A DNA stretch of 64,000 bases from Paenibacillus sp. URB8-2 (GCF_013393385.1 NZ_AP023239.1:930001-994000), one strand, 5' to 3'. Shown: positions 32,971 to 46,461, counted from the first letter of the stretch. Program-made: numbers and translations. Notes: a model not told the origin generated them from the letters alone.

Positions 32971-33900
32971 TTGACGATCCTTGAGGTTAAAAACTTGAGA
33001 AAATATTTCGGCGAGGTCAAGGCTGTTCAAGACATCAGCTTCACGGTGGAAGCGGGAGAAGTCTTTACGATTATCGGACCGAACGGAGCGGGCAAGACGA
33101 CAACCCTGGAGATGATCGAAGGCTTGCAGCCGCCGGATGCCGGCAGTATTGCCATTGCGGGACTGTCCTGGGGCAAGGACGAGAGCGAGATCAAGACGCG
33201 GATCGGCGTACAGCCCCAGTCGAGCGCCTTGTTCGATCTGCTCACCGCCGAGGAGAATCTGGACTTATTCGCTTCATTTTACCCTAAGCGCAAATCGACT
33301 GCAGAGGTGCTGGGAATGATCAATCTGACCGAGCACCGGAACAAGCGGGTTAAATCGCTGTCCGGCGGGCAGCGACAGCGTCTGGCTATCGGCCTTGCGA
33401 TGATCAACGACCCGCAGGTGATTTTTCTCGATGAGCCGACAACGGGACTCGACCCTCAGGCACGCCGCAACATTTGGGATATTATTCTCCAATTGAAGCA
33501 GCTGGGCGCGACGATTATTTTGACGACGCACTACATGGAAGAGGCGGAGAAGCTGAGCGACCGCGTCTGCATCGTCGATCAGGGTACGGTGATCAGTCTC
33601 GACACGCCGGCGGCTCTAATCGGCAAGCTGACGCGGGAGCGGGAAGTGCGGCTGTCTTTTTTCGATGGGGAAGATGCGGCTGCGCGGACCGAGCAAGCGC
33701 TAAGGGACCTTCAAGAAATTGTAAGGATGGAACGGGACGGCGCGAACCTGACGCTCTGGTCGCCTGAACCGGAGCAGGCGCTGTACGGACTGCTTGGATT
33801 CACCAAGGAGCAGGGTTACCGGGTCGAGCATGTATCCATTCGCGAAATGAGCCTTGAAGATGTCTTTATTGCCTTCACGGGCAAGGAATGGAGGGATTGA
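32971..33900 (+). CDS. ABC transporter ATP-binding protein (ABC-2 exporter)
   Basis: A 309-residue ATPase with Walker A 'IGPNGAGKTTTLEMIEGLQP', the Q-loop 'GVQPQSSALFDLLTAEEN', signature 'LSGGQRQRL', Walker B 'VIFLDEPTTGLDP' and the switch His in 'LTTHYMEEAE'. The C-terminal 80 residues form the accessory domain of drug/lipid exporters. TTG at 32971 is chosen because GGGAGGGG lies five bases upstream; longer in-frame starts (32857, 32956) lack a good site. Coupled to the permease gene that follows. Substrate unknown. Confidence 0.9.
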   Translation: MTILEVKNLRKYFGEVKAVQDISFTVEAGEVFTIIGPNGAGKTTTLEMIEGLQPPDAGSIAIAGLSWGKDESEIKTRIGVQPQSSALFDLLTAEENLDLFASFYPKRKSTAEVLGMINLTEHRNKRVKSLSGGQRQRLAIGLAMINDPQVIFLDEPTTGLDPQARRNIWDIILQLKQLGATIILTTHYMEEAEKLSDRVCIVDQGTVISLDTPAALIGKLTREREVRLSFFDGEDAAARTEQALRDLQEIVRMERDGANLTLWSPEPEQALYGLLGFTKEQGYRVEHVSIREMSLEDVFIAFTGKEWRD

Positions 33901-33902
33901 TC

Positions 33903-35024
33903 ATGAACGCAGGCACCCAGCTCAAGAAATTATTTATTGCTCAATTGAAGACGATGTTCCGCGAGAAGGCGGTCTGGTTCTGGAATTTATTTTTCCCGGT
34001 TATTCTCATGGTGCTGTTTATGGTTATTTTCGGCGGAGGCGGGGACGGCGGAGACTTCAAGGCGAAGGTGGCGCTGGTTAAGCCGGCGTCTAGTGCGGCC
34101 AGCGATTCTCTGGAGGCCGGACTGCGGAAGATTCCGGTCTTCGAGTGGAAGTCGGAGCAGGCCGTGGATAGTGCCCAGGCTGATAAGTGGGTGAAGGGCA
34201 AGGATGTGGACGCGGCCATCGTTCTGCCGGAGAACGGCAGCGGCGGCGACATCCGCCTGATCGTCAATGCCGAGAATGAGAGCAACGCCACCACCCAGGC
34301 AATCCGGGGCATTCTGGACCGGTACGTCCAGGAAGCCAGCTTTGCCGCGGCGGGAATCGAACCGGCTTACCGGCTGCAGACGTCGTCGGTGTCCAGCGGC
34401 AGCAAGGACATCAGCAGCGCCGATTTCCTTCTGACCGGCATGATCTCCCTGTCCATCGCCCAGGCCGGACTGTTCGGGATGGTCGACATGGTCGAGATCC
34501 GCAGGTCCGGCCTGCTCAAGCGGCTGCGCATGACCCCGATGCGGATGGGGCTGTACGGCCTCGGCGGGATGATGGTCCGCTTCGTGCTCAGCTTCGTGCA
34601 GATTGTCCTGCTGACCGTCATCGGCGTCTTCGGCTTCGGCGCGAACCTGCATCTTAATCTGCCGGTGCTGATAATCGCCTTCTTCATCGGGGTTCTGGCC
34701 TTCAACGCCCTCGGCTATCTGATTTCTTCCTTCAGCAAATCCCTGGAGTCCTACATGGGCGTGGCGAACATCACCAGCTTCCTGATGATGTTCATCAGCG
34801 GCGTCTTCTTCACCACCAGCAGTCTGCCCGATTGGCTGAAACCAGTCACCCGGGTGCTGCCGCTGACCTATTTCGTGGAAGGGATGCGGGACGGCATGGT
34901 ATATGGTTCCGGCCTCTTCAACGCCGCGTTCTGGAGCGGCATCGGCATCCTCACCCTGTGGGGCGCGGCGGCGTTCTCCCTCGGGGCGCTGATTTACCGG
35001 AAGGCTAAGGTGGAGGTACGGTAG
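33903..35024 (+). CDS. ABC-2 type permease
   Basis: A 373-residue membrane protein with one N-terminal membrane segment ('FWNLFFPVILMVLFMVIFGG'), an extracytoplasmic domain of about 150 residues, and five C-terminal segments, the ABC-2 layout. 'LPLTYFVEGMRDGMVYG' near the end is the ABC-2 signature. ATG at 33903 has GGAGGG seven bases upstream and lies just after the stop of the ATPase gene. The pair probably exports a drug, lipid or peptide. Confidence 0.88.
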   Translation: MNAGTQLKKLFIAQLKTMFREKAVWFWNLFFPVILMVLFMVIFGGGGDGGDFKAKVALVKPASSAASDSLEAGLRKIPVFEWKSEQAVDSAQADKWVKGKDVDAAIVLPENGSGGDIRLIVNAENESNATTQAIRGILDRYVQEASFAAAGIEPAYRLQTSSVSSGSKDISSADFLLTGMISLSIAQAGLFGMVDMVEIRRSGLLKRLRMTPMRMGLYGLGGMMVRFVLSFVQIVLLTVIGVFGFGANLHLNLPVLIIAFFIGVLAFNALGYLISSFSKSLESYMGVANITSFLMMFISGVFFTTSSLPDWLKPVTRVLPLTYFVEGMRDGMVYGSGLFNAAFWSGIGILTLWGAAAFSLGALIYRKAKVEVR

Positions 35025-35069
35025 GGTTGAGGCAACAGTTATACGGGAAATGCATGGCTATACATGAAC

Positions 35070-35105
35070 GGGTGGCTGTCCCATAAGGGGTGGCCGCCCT
35101 TTTTT
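35070..35105 (+). terminator. Terminator after ABC transporter genes
   Basis: GGGTGGC (35070-35076) pairs with GCCGCCC (35093-35099) with one G-T pair, followed by a T run. Confidence 0.8.
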
Positions 35106-35177
35106 GCTTTGATCCGAAAAAGCGAGCAATATCTGACTCCCCCGTTTTACATAAAGAGCCCTGTTTTAGTGCGAATG

Positions 35178-35206
35178 TTGAGTCCTGCCCCGGACTAAGC
35201 TAAAAT
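35178..35206 (+). promoter_or_regulatory. Promoter of the HEAT-repeat-like gene
   Basis: TTGAGT (35178-35183), 17-bp spacer and TAAAAT (35201-35206), 41 bases before the start codon. Confidence 0.65.
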
Positions 35207-35247
35207 ATCCCTATCACAAGATTGATCACAGAAGGGGATTGTGCCGT

Positions 35248-35715
35248 TTGAATAATGAAGAAATGAACGTTGAGGAAATAAGCACCGAAGAAGCGAGCAA
35301 TGGACTGCCTGAGAATTATGCGGAATTGAAAAAGGCTGCAGGACGTTCCGCGGATTGGAGAGCCCGTCTTGCCGCGGTCGAGGAGCTGGGAAATTACCCT
35401 CACAGACAGGTTATCGACATCCTGACGCGTCTGGTGGAAAGCGATCCGGTGTACACTGTGCAGGAAGCGGCTTACCGGAAGCTTGAAGCATTCGGTGAGA
35501 GTGTGGCGGCGCCTTCCAAGGACAAGCCCGAGCTGTTCAAAGGCTTGGCCAAAATTCTGCTGCGGATCAAGAAAAGCCTTCCCAGGGAACATACGTATGA
35601 AGAGTTCAAAGAGAAGCTGAAGAAGATGAGAATCGACGTGTATGACGCCTATGAAGGCGAAAAGGGCGAAGGCTTCGACAAGTGGCTGGAAAGCAAATGG
35701 TCTTCGGTAAAATAA
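35248..35715 (+). CDS. Small HEAT-repeat-like protein
   Basis: A soluble, all-helical protein of 155 residues. The segment 'SADWRARLAAVEELGNYPHRQVID' and the following 'DPVYTVQEAAYRKLEAFGE' look like two HEAT-type helix pairs; the C-terminal third is basic and then acidic ('KGEGFDKWLESKW'). TTG at 35248 is chosen because AAGGGG lies about ten bases upstream; ATG at 35263 is an alternative. Function unknown; HEAT repeats usually bind other proteins. Confidence 0.6.
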   Translation: MNNEEMNVEEISTEEASNGLPENYAELKKAAGRSADWRARLAAVEELGNYPHRQVIDILTRLVESDPVYTVQEAAYRKLEAFGESVAAPSKDKPELFKGLAKILLRIKKSLPREHTYEEFKEKLKKMRIDVYDAYEGEKGEGFDKWLESKWSSVK

Positions 35716-35805
35716 CCGAACCAGATTTTAAACAGGGATGTGCCTGGCAGCCAGAGAGCAGCTCCAGCCTGCGGTTAAGTATCTCCAGCAAAGGAGGAAA
35801 CAGCC

Positions 35806-36270
35806 ATGATTCTCGTCAGCTCTTGCCTTGCCGGTGTCGAGTGCAGGTATGACGGCTCACATAATGTGCAGGAGAAAATTCAACAATTGACCCGTGAGAA
35901 CAAGGCTGTGCTTGTCTGCCCTGAAGTGTTCGGCGGCTGTCCTACGCCGCGCGAGCCGGCCGAGATTGCCTTTGGAACAGGAGAAGACGTTTTAGCCGGG
36001 AAGGCCAAGGTCATTGACCGGTTCGGCAAGGATGTAACCGGGCTTTTTGTCGCGGGGGCCTATAAAGCTCTCGAAACGGCGCGGGAGCACCATGCTTCGC
36101 TCATCGTTCTAAAAGAAAACAGCCCCTCTTGCGGCAGTAACATGATTTATGACGGCTGGTTTGCGGGCAATAAAATCCCTGGAGAAGGCGTAACGGCGGC
36201 TTTGCTGAGACGGGAAGGGTTCAAGGTGATTTCGGAGAACGAGTTTGCTTCGGGAGAATATGGTGTTTGA
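35806..36270 (+). CDS. DUF523 family protein (TudS-type desulfidase-like)
   Basis: A 154-residue DUF523 protein: 'VSSCLAGVECRYDG', 'CPEVFGGCPTPREPAEI' and 'KENSPSCGS'. Characterised relatives (TudS) are Fe-S enzymes that remove sulfur from thiouracil; C7, C38 or C45, and the Cys of 'SPSCG' are the likely cluster ligands. AAAGGAGGAAAC precedes the ATG. Monocistronic, ended by the strong hairpin at 36292. Confidence 0.8.
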   Translation: MILVSSCLAGVECRYDGSHNVQEKIQQLTRENKAVLVCPEVFGGCPTPREPAEIAFGTGEDVLAGKAKVIDRFGKDVTGLFVAGAYKALETAREHHASLIVLKENSPSCGSNMIYDGWFAGNKIPGEGVTAALLRREGFKVISENEFASGEYGV

Positions 36271-36291
36271 TAGGCTTATCTTCATATAATG

Positions 36292-36336
36292 CAAAAGCGC
36301 CCCGGTCATCATAAGCTCGGGGCGCTTTTTTGCGTA
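36292..36336. terminator. Bidirectional terminator
   Basis: AAAAGCGCCCCG and CGGGGCGCTTTT form a long GC-rich stem with T runs on both strands, serving the DUF523 gene (plus) and the small gene at 36378-36506 (minus). Confidence 0.85.
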
Positions 36337-36377
36337 AGGTCCATTACCATTCGCTAACGCTACAGCCATAGCGCATG

Positions 36378-36506
36378 CTATTTGTTCGTGCTGTGCTGCT
36401 TGTTCGGGAGCTTGCTGCCTTGATTGCCTTTTGCGCGGTGCTTGTTTTTTTCGTCTTTTTTCTGAGTGTCGTGCAATTTTTCTACAAATTCATGGGTACT
36501 GTCCAT
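36378..36506 (-). CDS. DUF4023-like 42-aa protein
   Basis: A very small, highly charged protein: it starts MDSTHEFVEKLHDTQKKDEK, then a Lys/Asn/Gly-rich stretch, and ends LPNKQHSTNK. This is the pattern of the short DUF4023 proteins of Bacillales, whose role is unknown. A strong ribosome site, AAAGGAGGAG (complement of 36511-36520), lies four bases before the ATG. A hydrophobic plus-strand frame over the same DNA is its shadow. Confidence 0.75.
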   Translation of the reverse strand: MDSTHEFVEKLHDTQKKDEKNKHRAKGNQGSKLPNKQHSTNK

Positions 36507-36686
36507 GGTTCTCCTCCTTTAGGCGATAAGCATGGTATTAATGTAACCCGTTTACTTGTAATCCATGTGCTCTAAAGCATCCGGTTAGGCAATTTACTGT
36601 CCTTTTAAATCTCTTCATAGTAAGTAGTGAGTGGTATGATAGAGCGAAAAGAAAGTCTACATCCTGATAAGAAGGGAAAACACAAC

Positions 36687-37544
36687 ATGGAACTTGTTTT
36701 TGTATACGGAACATTGCGGCAGGGTGAGGAAAATCATCATCTATTGTGCAACGCCCGGCCGATTGCGCTGATGGCGCAAACCAAGGGAGTTTTAATGGAT
36801 ACGCGGCAGGGCTATCCGGCTATGGTACAGGAAGGCTCCGGCGTGGTGGCAGGCGAGCTGTATGAAGTGTCACCGGAAGTGCTGGCCCGGCTGGATGAAC
36901 TGGAGGATTATTACGGCCAGGGGGATCCGGCGAATGAATATGAGCGGATTAGAGCGGTTGTGACGACGGACAGCGGACAGCAGGAAGCCTGGGTGTATGT
37001 ATACCTGAAGCGGAAGCAGGACGACGTGATTGCCCACGGGGACTGGAAGCTGCATCTGGTGAGGCAGAATTCGCATGTGTTTTATTTTGCCTATGGAAGC
37101 TGCATGGACTTGGAAAGAATCACTCACGCAGGAGCTGCAGGATGGTTTGAGGATGTGAAGGGGCGTGCGGCAGCGGACGGATTCAATCTTCTATTTACGT
37201 ATAGGGCCAAGGACGGCGGGCGGGCCGATCTCGTTGAAACCGGGGGCAAAACGGAGGGGAAGCTTTACCGGATACCAACGGAATGTCTTGATGAGTACCT
37301 ATATCTCAGGGAAGGCGTAGACAGCGGGATGTATCGTCCAGCGGTTCTGCCTGTTCAGTGCGAAGACGGAAGCGTGCAGGATGCGGTAACGTTCGTTGTT
37401 GTGGACAAAAACTTAGAGATGTCCCCGCCAGGGCACTATCTCCGGGAAATTTTGCGCGGAGCCCGCCCAGTCGTCTCTCCGGAGTATTATACCGAATTGG
37501 AAGAACGGTTCTGGACGAGGTATGGATTTCAGCTTGCGGAATAA
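36687..37544 (+). CDS. Double gamma-glutamylcyclotransferase-like protein
   Basis: A 285-residue protein with two AIG2/GGCT-type domains in tandem. Domain one starts 'VFVYGTLRQGEENHHLL' with a probable catalytic Glu in 'RLDELEDYYG'; domain two starts 'FYFAYGSCMDLERI' near residue 133. Such enzymes cyclise gamma-glutamyl amides. ATG at 36687 is chosen because AAGAAGGGA lies upstream and the YGTLR motif is usually close to the N-terminus. Confidence 0.75.
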   Translation: MELVFVYGTLRQGEENHHLLCNARPIALMAQTKGVLMDTRQGYPAMVQEGSGVVAGELYEVSPEVLARLDELEDYYGQGDPANEYERIRAVVTTDSGQQEAWVYVYLKRKQDDVIAHGDWKLHLVRQNSHVFYFAYGSCMDLERITHAGAAGWFEDVKGRAAADGFNLLFTYRAKDGGRADLVETGGKTEGKLYRIPTECLDEYLYLREGVDSGMYRPAVLPVQCEDGSVQDAVTFVVVDKNLEMSPPGHYLREILRGARPVVSPEYYTELEERFWTRYGFQLAE

Positions 37545-37577
37545 CGAGTGGCCCTGAAGTCAAAATCAAATTAATGC

Positions 37578-37606
37578 TTGCATTCATTTTGAGTTCATGG
37601 TATATT
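37578..37606 (+). promoter_or_regulatory. rRNA operon promoter P1
   Basis: TTGCAT, 17-bp spacer, TATATT. The same two hexamers and spacing recur in P2, 84 bases downstream. Confidence 0.8.
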
Positions 37607-37661
37607 CTAATTCCGGCCAAGAAATACGAGTTCTGCTTCAAAAAGAAATTAAAAAAAGAGC

Positions 37662-37690
37662 TTGCATTAAACGGCCCGATATGATATATT
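37662..37690 (+). promoter_or_regulatory. rRNA operon promoter P2
   Basis: TTGCAT (37662-37667), 17-bp spacer, TATATT (37685-37690). A long leader follows, with the antitermination-like stretch TTGATCTTTGAAAACTGAAC near 37738. Confidence 0.85.
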
Positions 37691-37911
37691 ATAAAAGTTG
37701 CTGCTGAGACATTAAGTTGAACGGCGACAAACAAGTTTGATCTTTGAAAACTGAACAACGAGTGAGTGGGAATTCGCTTCTGGCGAGTTCCAAAATGAAG
37801 AGAATGCAAATTCTCGTCAGATGTTTCAAAATGAGCGAATCGCTCTATCGATAAACTTTTCGGATGGTTATTTTCTCGGAGTGATTCGGGTGGTAACCGC
37901 ACGAAAAAACC

Positions 37912-42641
<4,730 letters not shown>

Positions 42642-42763
42642 TTTCTAAAATGCAAGATTCGTTTCGGTCCAGTTTTCAGGGAGTAAGATCTCTGTAGCGC
42701 GTTTTCTGTAGTCGATGATTTTCCTGAAGAGATTCGGGAGGCGAAGCGACCGGAAAACATCCG

Positions 42764-42880
42764 TTTGGTGGCGATGGCGGAGGGGTTCCACGCGTACCCA
42801 TCCCGAACACGACCGTTAAGCCCTCCAGCGCCGATGGTACTTGGACCGAAGGGTCCTGGGAGAGTAGGACGCCGCCAAGC
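42764..42880 (+). rRNA. 5S ribosomal RNA
   Basis: Begins TTTGGTGGCGATGGCGG and ends GGACGCCGCCAAGC, with the internal CCCATCCCGAACACG. About 117 bases. Confidence 0.92.
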
Positions 42881-42943
42881 GGACAGTCATATATTTTCGT
42901 TGGGGTATTTTTTTTGCCCGCAACGTTTACATATTATCCAAGA

Positions 42944-43021
<78 letters not shown>

Positions 43022-43023
43022 GG

Positions 43024-43096
43024 TCCCTGATAGCTCAGTTGGTAGAGCACTCGACTGTTAATCGAGTTGTCACAGGTTCGAGTCCTGTTCGGGGAG
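43024..43096 (+). tRNA. tRNA-Asn (GTT)
   Basis: Acceptor TCCCTGA/TCGGGGA, anticodon GTT in CTGTTAA, T-loop GGTTCGAGTCC. CCA is not encoded. Confidence 0.93.
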
Positions 43097-43168
43097 TTAC
43101 CTCTCCGGAAAGCAATAAATGGACAGCAATGTTTATTTACCCGCTTTCCGGGGTACCTTACACATCAT

Positions 43169-43257
43169 GGAGAGGTGTCCGAGTTGGCCGAAGGAGCACG
43201 ATTGGAAATCGTGTAGGCGTCAAAAGCGTCTCGAGGGTTCGAATCCCTCTCTCTCCG
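43169..43257 (+). tRNA. tRNA-Ser (GGA)
   Basis: Type II tRNA with long variable arm; acceptor GGAGAGG/TCTCTCC, anticodon GGA in TTGGAAA. CCA is not encoded. Confidence 0.93.
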
Positions 43258-43301
43258 TTGGATTCTCGTCGGATGGGATAATGATGGCATATTTATAGCA
43301 T

Positions 43302-43376
43302 GGCCCGTTGGTCAAGGGGTTAAGACACCTCCCTTTCACGGAGGTAACAGGGGTTCGAATCCCCTACGGGTCACCA
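43302..43376 (+). tRNA. tRNA-Glu (TTC)
   Basis: Acceptor GGCCCGT/ACGGGTC, anticodon TTC in CTTTCAC, encoded CCA. Confidence 0.94.
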
Positions 43377-43390
43377 ACTACTATTTATAT

Positions 43391-43466
43391 GGAGGCTTAG
43401 CTCAGCTGGGAGAGCATCTGCCTTACAAGCAGAGGGTCGGGGGTTCGATCCCCTCAGCCTCCACCA
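43391..43466 (+). tRNA. tRNA-Val (TAC)
   Basis: Acceptor GGAGGCT/AGCCTCC, anticodon TAC in CTTACAA, encoded CCA. Confidence 0.95.
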
Positions 43467-43498
43467 TGATACTACAAAATAAATACTTGTATTACTGA

Positions 43499-43578
<80 letters not shown>

Positions 43579-43600
43579 CTTCTTAGAGAAGAAGCCTCGT

Positions 43601-43677
43601 GGAACCGTGGTGTAGAGGCCTAACATGCCTGCCTGTCACGCAGGAGATCGCGGGTTCGAATCCCGTCGGTTCCGCCA
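43601..43677 (+). tRNA. tRNA-Asp (GTC)
   Basis: Acceptor GGAACCG/CGGTTCC, anticodon GTC in CTGTCAC, encoded CCA. Confidence 0.95.
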
Positions 43678-43725
43678 TTAACTTACCTATTCTTGAACAA
43701 CCATTACACCGAATCATTTTACTAT

Positions 43726-43802
43726 GGCGGTCGTGGCGAAGGGGTTAACGCACCGGATTGTGGCTCCGGCATTCGTGGGTTCAAGTCCCATCGATCGCCC
43801 CA
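43726..43802 (+). tRNA. tRNA-His (GTG)
   Basis: Acceptor GCGGTCG/CGATCGC preceded by the extra G-1 at 43726 facing the discriminator C, a His hallmark; anticodon GTG in TTGTGGC; encoded CCA. Confidence 0.94.
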
Positions 43803-43829
43803 TTAATTTAAAAATTTACGTATCGTTGT

Positions 43830-43904
43830 TGGGGATTAGCCAAGCGGTAAGGCAACGGACTTTGACTCCGTCACGCATAGGTTCGAATCCTATATCCCCA
43901 GCCA
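43830..43904 (+). tRNA. tRNA-Gln (TTG)
   Basis: Acceptor TGGGGAT/ATCCCCA, anticodon TTG in CTTTGAC, encoded CCA. Confidence 0.94.
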
Positions 43905-43974
43905 CTTCACCCCAAAAAGTGAAGTTAAGCTTAGATGATGACTCCGAGTACTTTTCGGGGACCCCATCTTACAC

Positions 43975-44050
43975 GAGCCATTAGCTCAGTTGGTAGAGCA
44001 CCTGACTTTTAATCAGGGTGTCGAAGGTTCGAGTCCTTCATGGCTCACCA
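43975..44050 (+). tRNA. tRNA-Lys (TTT)
   Basis: Acceptor GAGCCAT/ATGGCTC, anticodon TTT in CTTTTAA, encoded CCA. Confidence 0.95.
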
Positions 44051-44064
44051 TGTTTCATTCTTTT

Positions 44065-44152
<88 letters not shown>

Positions 44153-44160
44153 TATTTATT

Positions 44161-44235
44161 GCGGACGTGGCTCAGCGGTAGAGCATCGCCTTGCCAAGGC
44201 GAGGGTCGCGGGTTCGATTCCCGTCGTCCGCTCCA
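44161..44235 (+). tRNA. tRNA-Gly (GCC)
   Basis: Acceptor GCGGACG/CGTCCGC, anticodon GCC in TTGCCAA, encoded CCA. Confidence 0.95.
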
Positions 44236-44241
44236 TATTTT

Positions 44242-44318
44242 GCGCCCTTAGCTCAGCTGGATAGAGCGTTTGACTACGAATCAAAAGGCCGGGAGTTCGA
44301 ATCTCTCAGGGCGCGCCA
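44242..44318 (+). tRNA. tRNA-Arg (ACG)
   Basis: Acceptor GCGCCCT/AGGGCGC, anticodon ACG in CTACGAA, encoded CCA. Confidence 0.95.
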
Positions 44319-44330
44319 TTATTATATTAA

Positions 44331-44404
44331 CGGGATGTAGCTCAGCTTGGTAGAGCACCTGGTTTGGGACCAGGGGGTCGCATGTTCGAATCGTGTCATC
44401 CCGA
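44331..44404 (+). tRNA. tRNA-Pro (TGG)
   Basis: Acceptor CGGGATG/CATCCCG, anticodon TGG in TTTGGGA. CCA is not encoded. Confidence 0.93.
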
Positions 44405-44414
44405 TTTTACACCT

Positions 44415-44485
44415 GCGGGTGTAGTTCAATGGTAGAACTTCAGCCTTCCAAGCTGATAGCGTGGGTTCGATTCCCATCACCCGCT
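44415..44485 (+). tRNA. tRNA-Gly (TCC)
   Basis: Acceptor GCGGGTG/CACCCGC, anticodon TCC in CTTCCAA, T-loop GGTTCGATTCC. CCA is not encoded. Last tRNA before the prophage, so its 3' part or the sequence just after it is a candidate attachment region. Confidence 0.93.
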
Positions 44486-44504
44486 TTGCCCTAAACTTTT
44501 ACTG

Positions 44505-44530
44505 AAACCCTTGTGGCGCAAGGGTTTTTT
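44505..44530 (+). terminator. Terminator of the rRNA-tRNA operon
   Basis: AAACCCTTG (44505-44513) and CAAGGGTTT (44519-44527) form a perfect 9-bp stem followed by T's, 20 bases after the last tRNA. Confidence 0.9.
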
Positions 44531-44580
44531 CTTTGCGCATTTTCGACAAATGACAGACGACTTTGTGCTTATGGGGCAAT

Positions 44581-45807
44581 TCATGGGGCAATTTTCTGCT
44601 TTCTTGGATTCATGTCTTCGAGTGGAGAAATTAGGCTGCGGTGGACAGTTTCTTTCTCATGCGTATAACGATCGGTAGTCTCCAATTTTGCATGTCGCAA
44701 AAATTTCTGGATACTCCGTTGATCGGCCCCATGCTCCCGGAGCAAAGTTGCAGCTGTGTGCCGTAGGCCGTGCAGCTTTACATGAGTGAAGCCGTTCCGT
44801 TTTAAGAACTTCGCCCAAGTATTGGTTGCAGTAGAGGGGTAGTACATAACGCCCTTACCGCTATGAAAGAGGTACTGCTTATCTCCGCCTAACCACTTAC
44901 GACATTGCAGCTTTTCTTTTCGCCACTGGCGCTCATAAGCCCGCAATTCTTCCATATACCATTGAGGCATCGGAACCCATCCTTCGGATTCAACTGTTTT
45001 GACTTCACTTTCGACCTTCTGACCTTCTTCGTCAATCGTGATTTGATTTTCGATATAGATCATTGATTCCTCATAATTCAAACAAGGTAACTCGACGGCT
45101 AAATATTCACCGCGCCTGAATCCTCCCAACATAACCCCAGTAAAGTATAATCTCCATCTGGTAGGCAGTTTGTACATAGTAAGCAGCAGCTCGGCAACTT
45201 CAGTTTTTGTATAGTTCTGCTTTACATCCTTGATTCTCTTCTTCTCCTTCTTATTCATGGAGGGCCGATCAACGCCATCTATCGGGTTTTCTGTTATCAC
45301 TCCCCATTCATGAGCTTTATCAAATATTGACTTTATGCATTTATAAATATTTAATTTGGAGTTTGTAGCAAGCAAATTGCCATTCTTCAAATTTCGAAGG
45401 TCGGCAAACCATTCAGCAAGCTCAAGTGTTGTAATCTCATCAAGCCAAGAATCACCGAATTCAGGAATTAATCTTGATTCGATAATGTTATTGCTGTTAA
45501 AAATGGTTTCCCCGCTCATATTCTCTTGAGCATAGACCTTTTTCCATGTAGGAATAAATTCTTTAAAGGTTTTCTTTTTCGAGCGGCTTCTATTCTTGCC
45601 TTTGTCCTGGTACTTTCCAGTTGTCACGAGCTGGCTCCATTTGTCTTCTTGAACGGCCAGCCAATTATCTCTTTTTTTGTCTGACCGTGCGTTGACGATC
45701 TCTGGTGGCATCTCCACAACCATAGATCGTTTGGGCCTGGATGCTTTTGATGGGTCTCGCTCGACAAGCTTATACTTATTTCCTCCAAGATGTTCGCTCC
45801 AAGCCAT
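44581..45807 (-). CDS. int: Phage integrase (tyrosine recombinase)
   Basis: A 408-residue site-specific recombinase. An N-terminal arm-binding part (basic, to about residue 70) is followed by the SAM-like core-binding domain and a C-terminal catalytic domain. Catalytic residues are visible as Arg in 'GGFRRGEYLAVE', His/Arg in 'LHGLRHTAATLLREHG', His in 'LRHAKLETTDRYTH' and Tyr in the same block. It reads toward the tRNA array. The direct repeat ATGGGGCAATT occurs twice around its stop codon (44571-44595) and may belong to the attachment region. Confidence 0.93.
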   Translation of the reverse strand: MAWSEHLGGNKYKLVERDPSKASRPKRSMVVEMPPEIVNARSDKKRDNWLAVQEDKWSQLVTTGKYQDKGKNRSRSKKKTFKEFIPTWKKVYAQENMSGETIFNSNNIIESRLIPEFGDSWLDEITTLELAEWFADLRNLKNGNLLATNSKLNIYKCIKSIFDKAHEWGVITENPIDGVDRPSMNKKEKKRIKDVKQNYTKTEVAELLLTMYKLPTRWRLYFTGVMLGGFRRGEYLAVELPCLNYEESMIYIENQITIDEEGQKVESEVKTVESEGWVPMPQWYMEELRAYERQWRKEKLQCRKWLGGDKQYLFHSGKGVMYYPSTATNTWAKFLKRNGFTHVKLHGLRHTAATLLREHGADQRSIQKFLRHAKLETTDRYTHEKETVHRSLISPLEDMNPRKQKIAP

Positions 45808-45808
45808 C

Positions 45809-45958
45809 CTAATTCACCATCCTTACATATGCGATTACGACTCTGCGGTTCGTGTTTTCCATGATGGCAATCAATTCATTTCCTTCACGGATAATGCGCC
45901 TGAAGACAGGGACTTCTCTGGAAATCCCGACATTCATCATTTCATTTTTGTAATACAT
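45809..45958 (-). CDS. Small phage protein (49 aa) before integrase
   Basis: A 49-residue frame with a near-perfect ribosome site (AAAGGAGGTGA, complement of about 45969-45979). It starts MYYKNEMMNVGISREVPVF and ends in a beta-rich, basic stretch with 'NRRVVIAYVRMVN'. It sits directly upstream of the integrase with the same orientation, stop and start almost touching. It could be a small regulator or recombination directionality protein, but no family is recognised. Confidence 0.6.
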   Translation of the reverse strand: MYYKNEMMNVGISREVPVFRRIIREGNELIAIMENTNRRVVIAYVRMVN

Positions 45959-46039
45959 TGTCTTTTTCACCTCCTTTCAAGAACTGGTGTTCGGTTTAAC
46001 GGCATATGTAAATAGCCTTGCGGTTGTCATCACGAAAGG

Positions 46040-46456
46040 TTATATGTAAAATTGCGACATTTCAATAGGGATGCTGTTACGGCGCAATATATCGTATATG
46101 GCTTCTCCAGCTGTTAAGCTATCATCGCCGATTAAGAGTTGAACAGCGAATCTGTTAGCCTCTCGTTCAAAACGACCAGTACAGAAGAAGGAATGCTCAT
46201 CTATCCAGAACCTACTGATCCCGGGATGAAGTAAGGCGTGTGCCAATTCATGAGCGCAGATAAATCGTTGCCACTGCTCAGACATCCCGGAATGAATCAC
46301 AATATATTTCCTGCGCAGTGTACGCCTGAACATACCACGTGTATTTTCACCTAAGTCTCTGAACCATACTTCTATATTTAAAAACTCCGCTAGTCGGAAG
46401 GGGCAATTTGTGTTGTATTTGCGGAGAAGCCTTCGGATCACGGGGTTTATTTCCAT
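46040..46456 (-). CDS. immA: ImmA/IrrE-type metalloprotease
   Basis: A 138-residue zinc protease with 'ICAHELAHALLHPG' (HEXXH) and the downstream 'FEREANRFAVQLL' supplying the third ligand. In ICEBs1 and phi105-type elements ImmA cleaves the repressor ImmR to trigger induction. It lies just after the repressor gene in the same leftward direction with a five-base gap, the usual immR-immA order. Confidence 0.88.
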   Translation of the reverse strand: MEINPVIRRLLRKYNTNCPFRLAEFLNIEVWFRDLGENTRGMFRRTLRRKYIVIHSGMSEQWQRFICAHELAHALLHPGISRFWIDEHSFFCTGRFEREANRFAVQLLIGDDSLTAGEAIYDILRRNSIPIEMSQFYI

Positions 46457-46461
46457 GTAGT

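Noticed and set aside
36375..36575. Hydrophobic 66-residue plus-strand frame
   Set aside because: It is antisense to the DUF4023-like gene, which has a strong ribosome site and recognisable sequence.
44415..44485. Firm claim that tRNA-Gly is the phage integration site
   Set aside because: The right attachment site is outside the window, so the core sequence cannot be identified.
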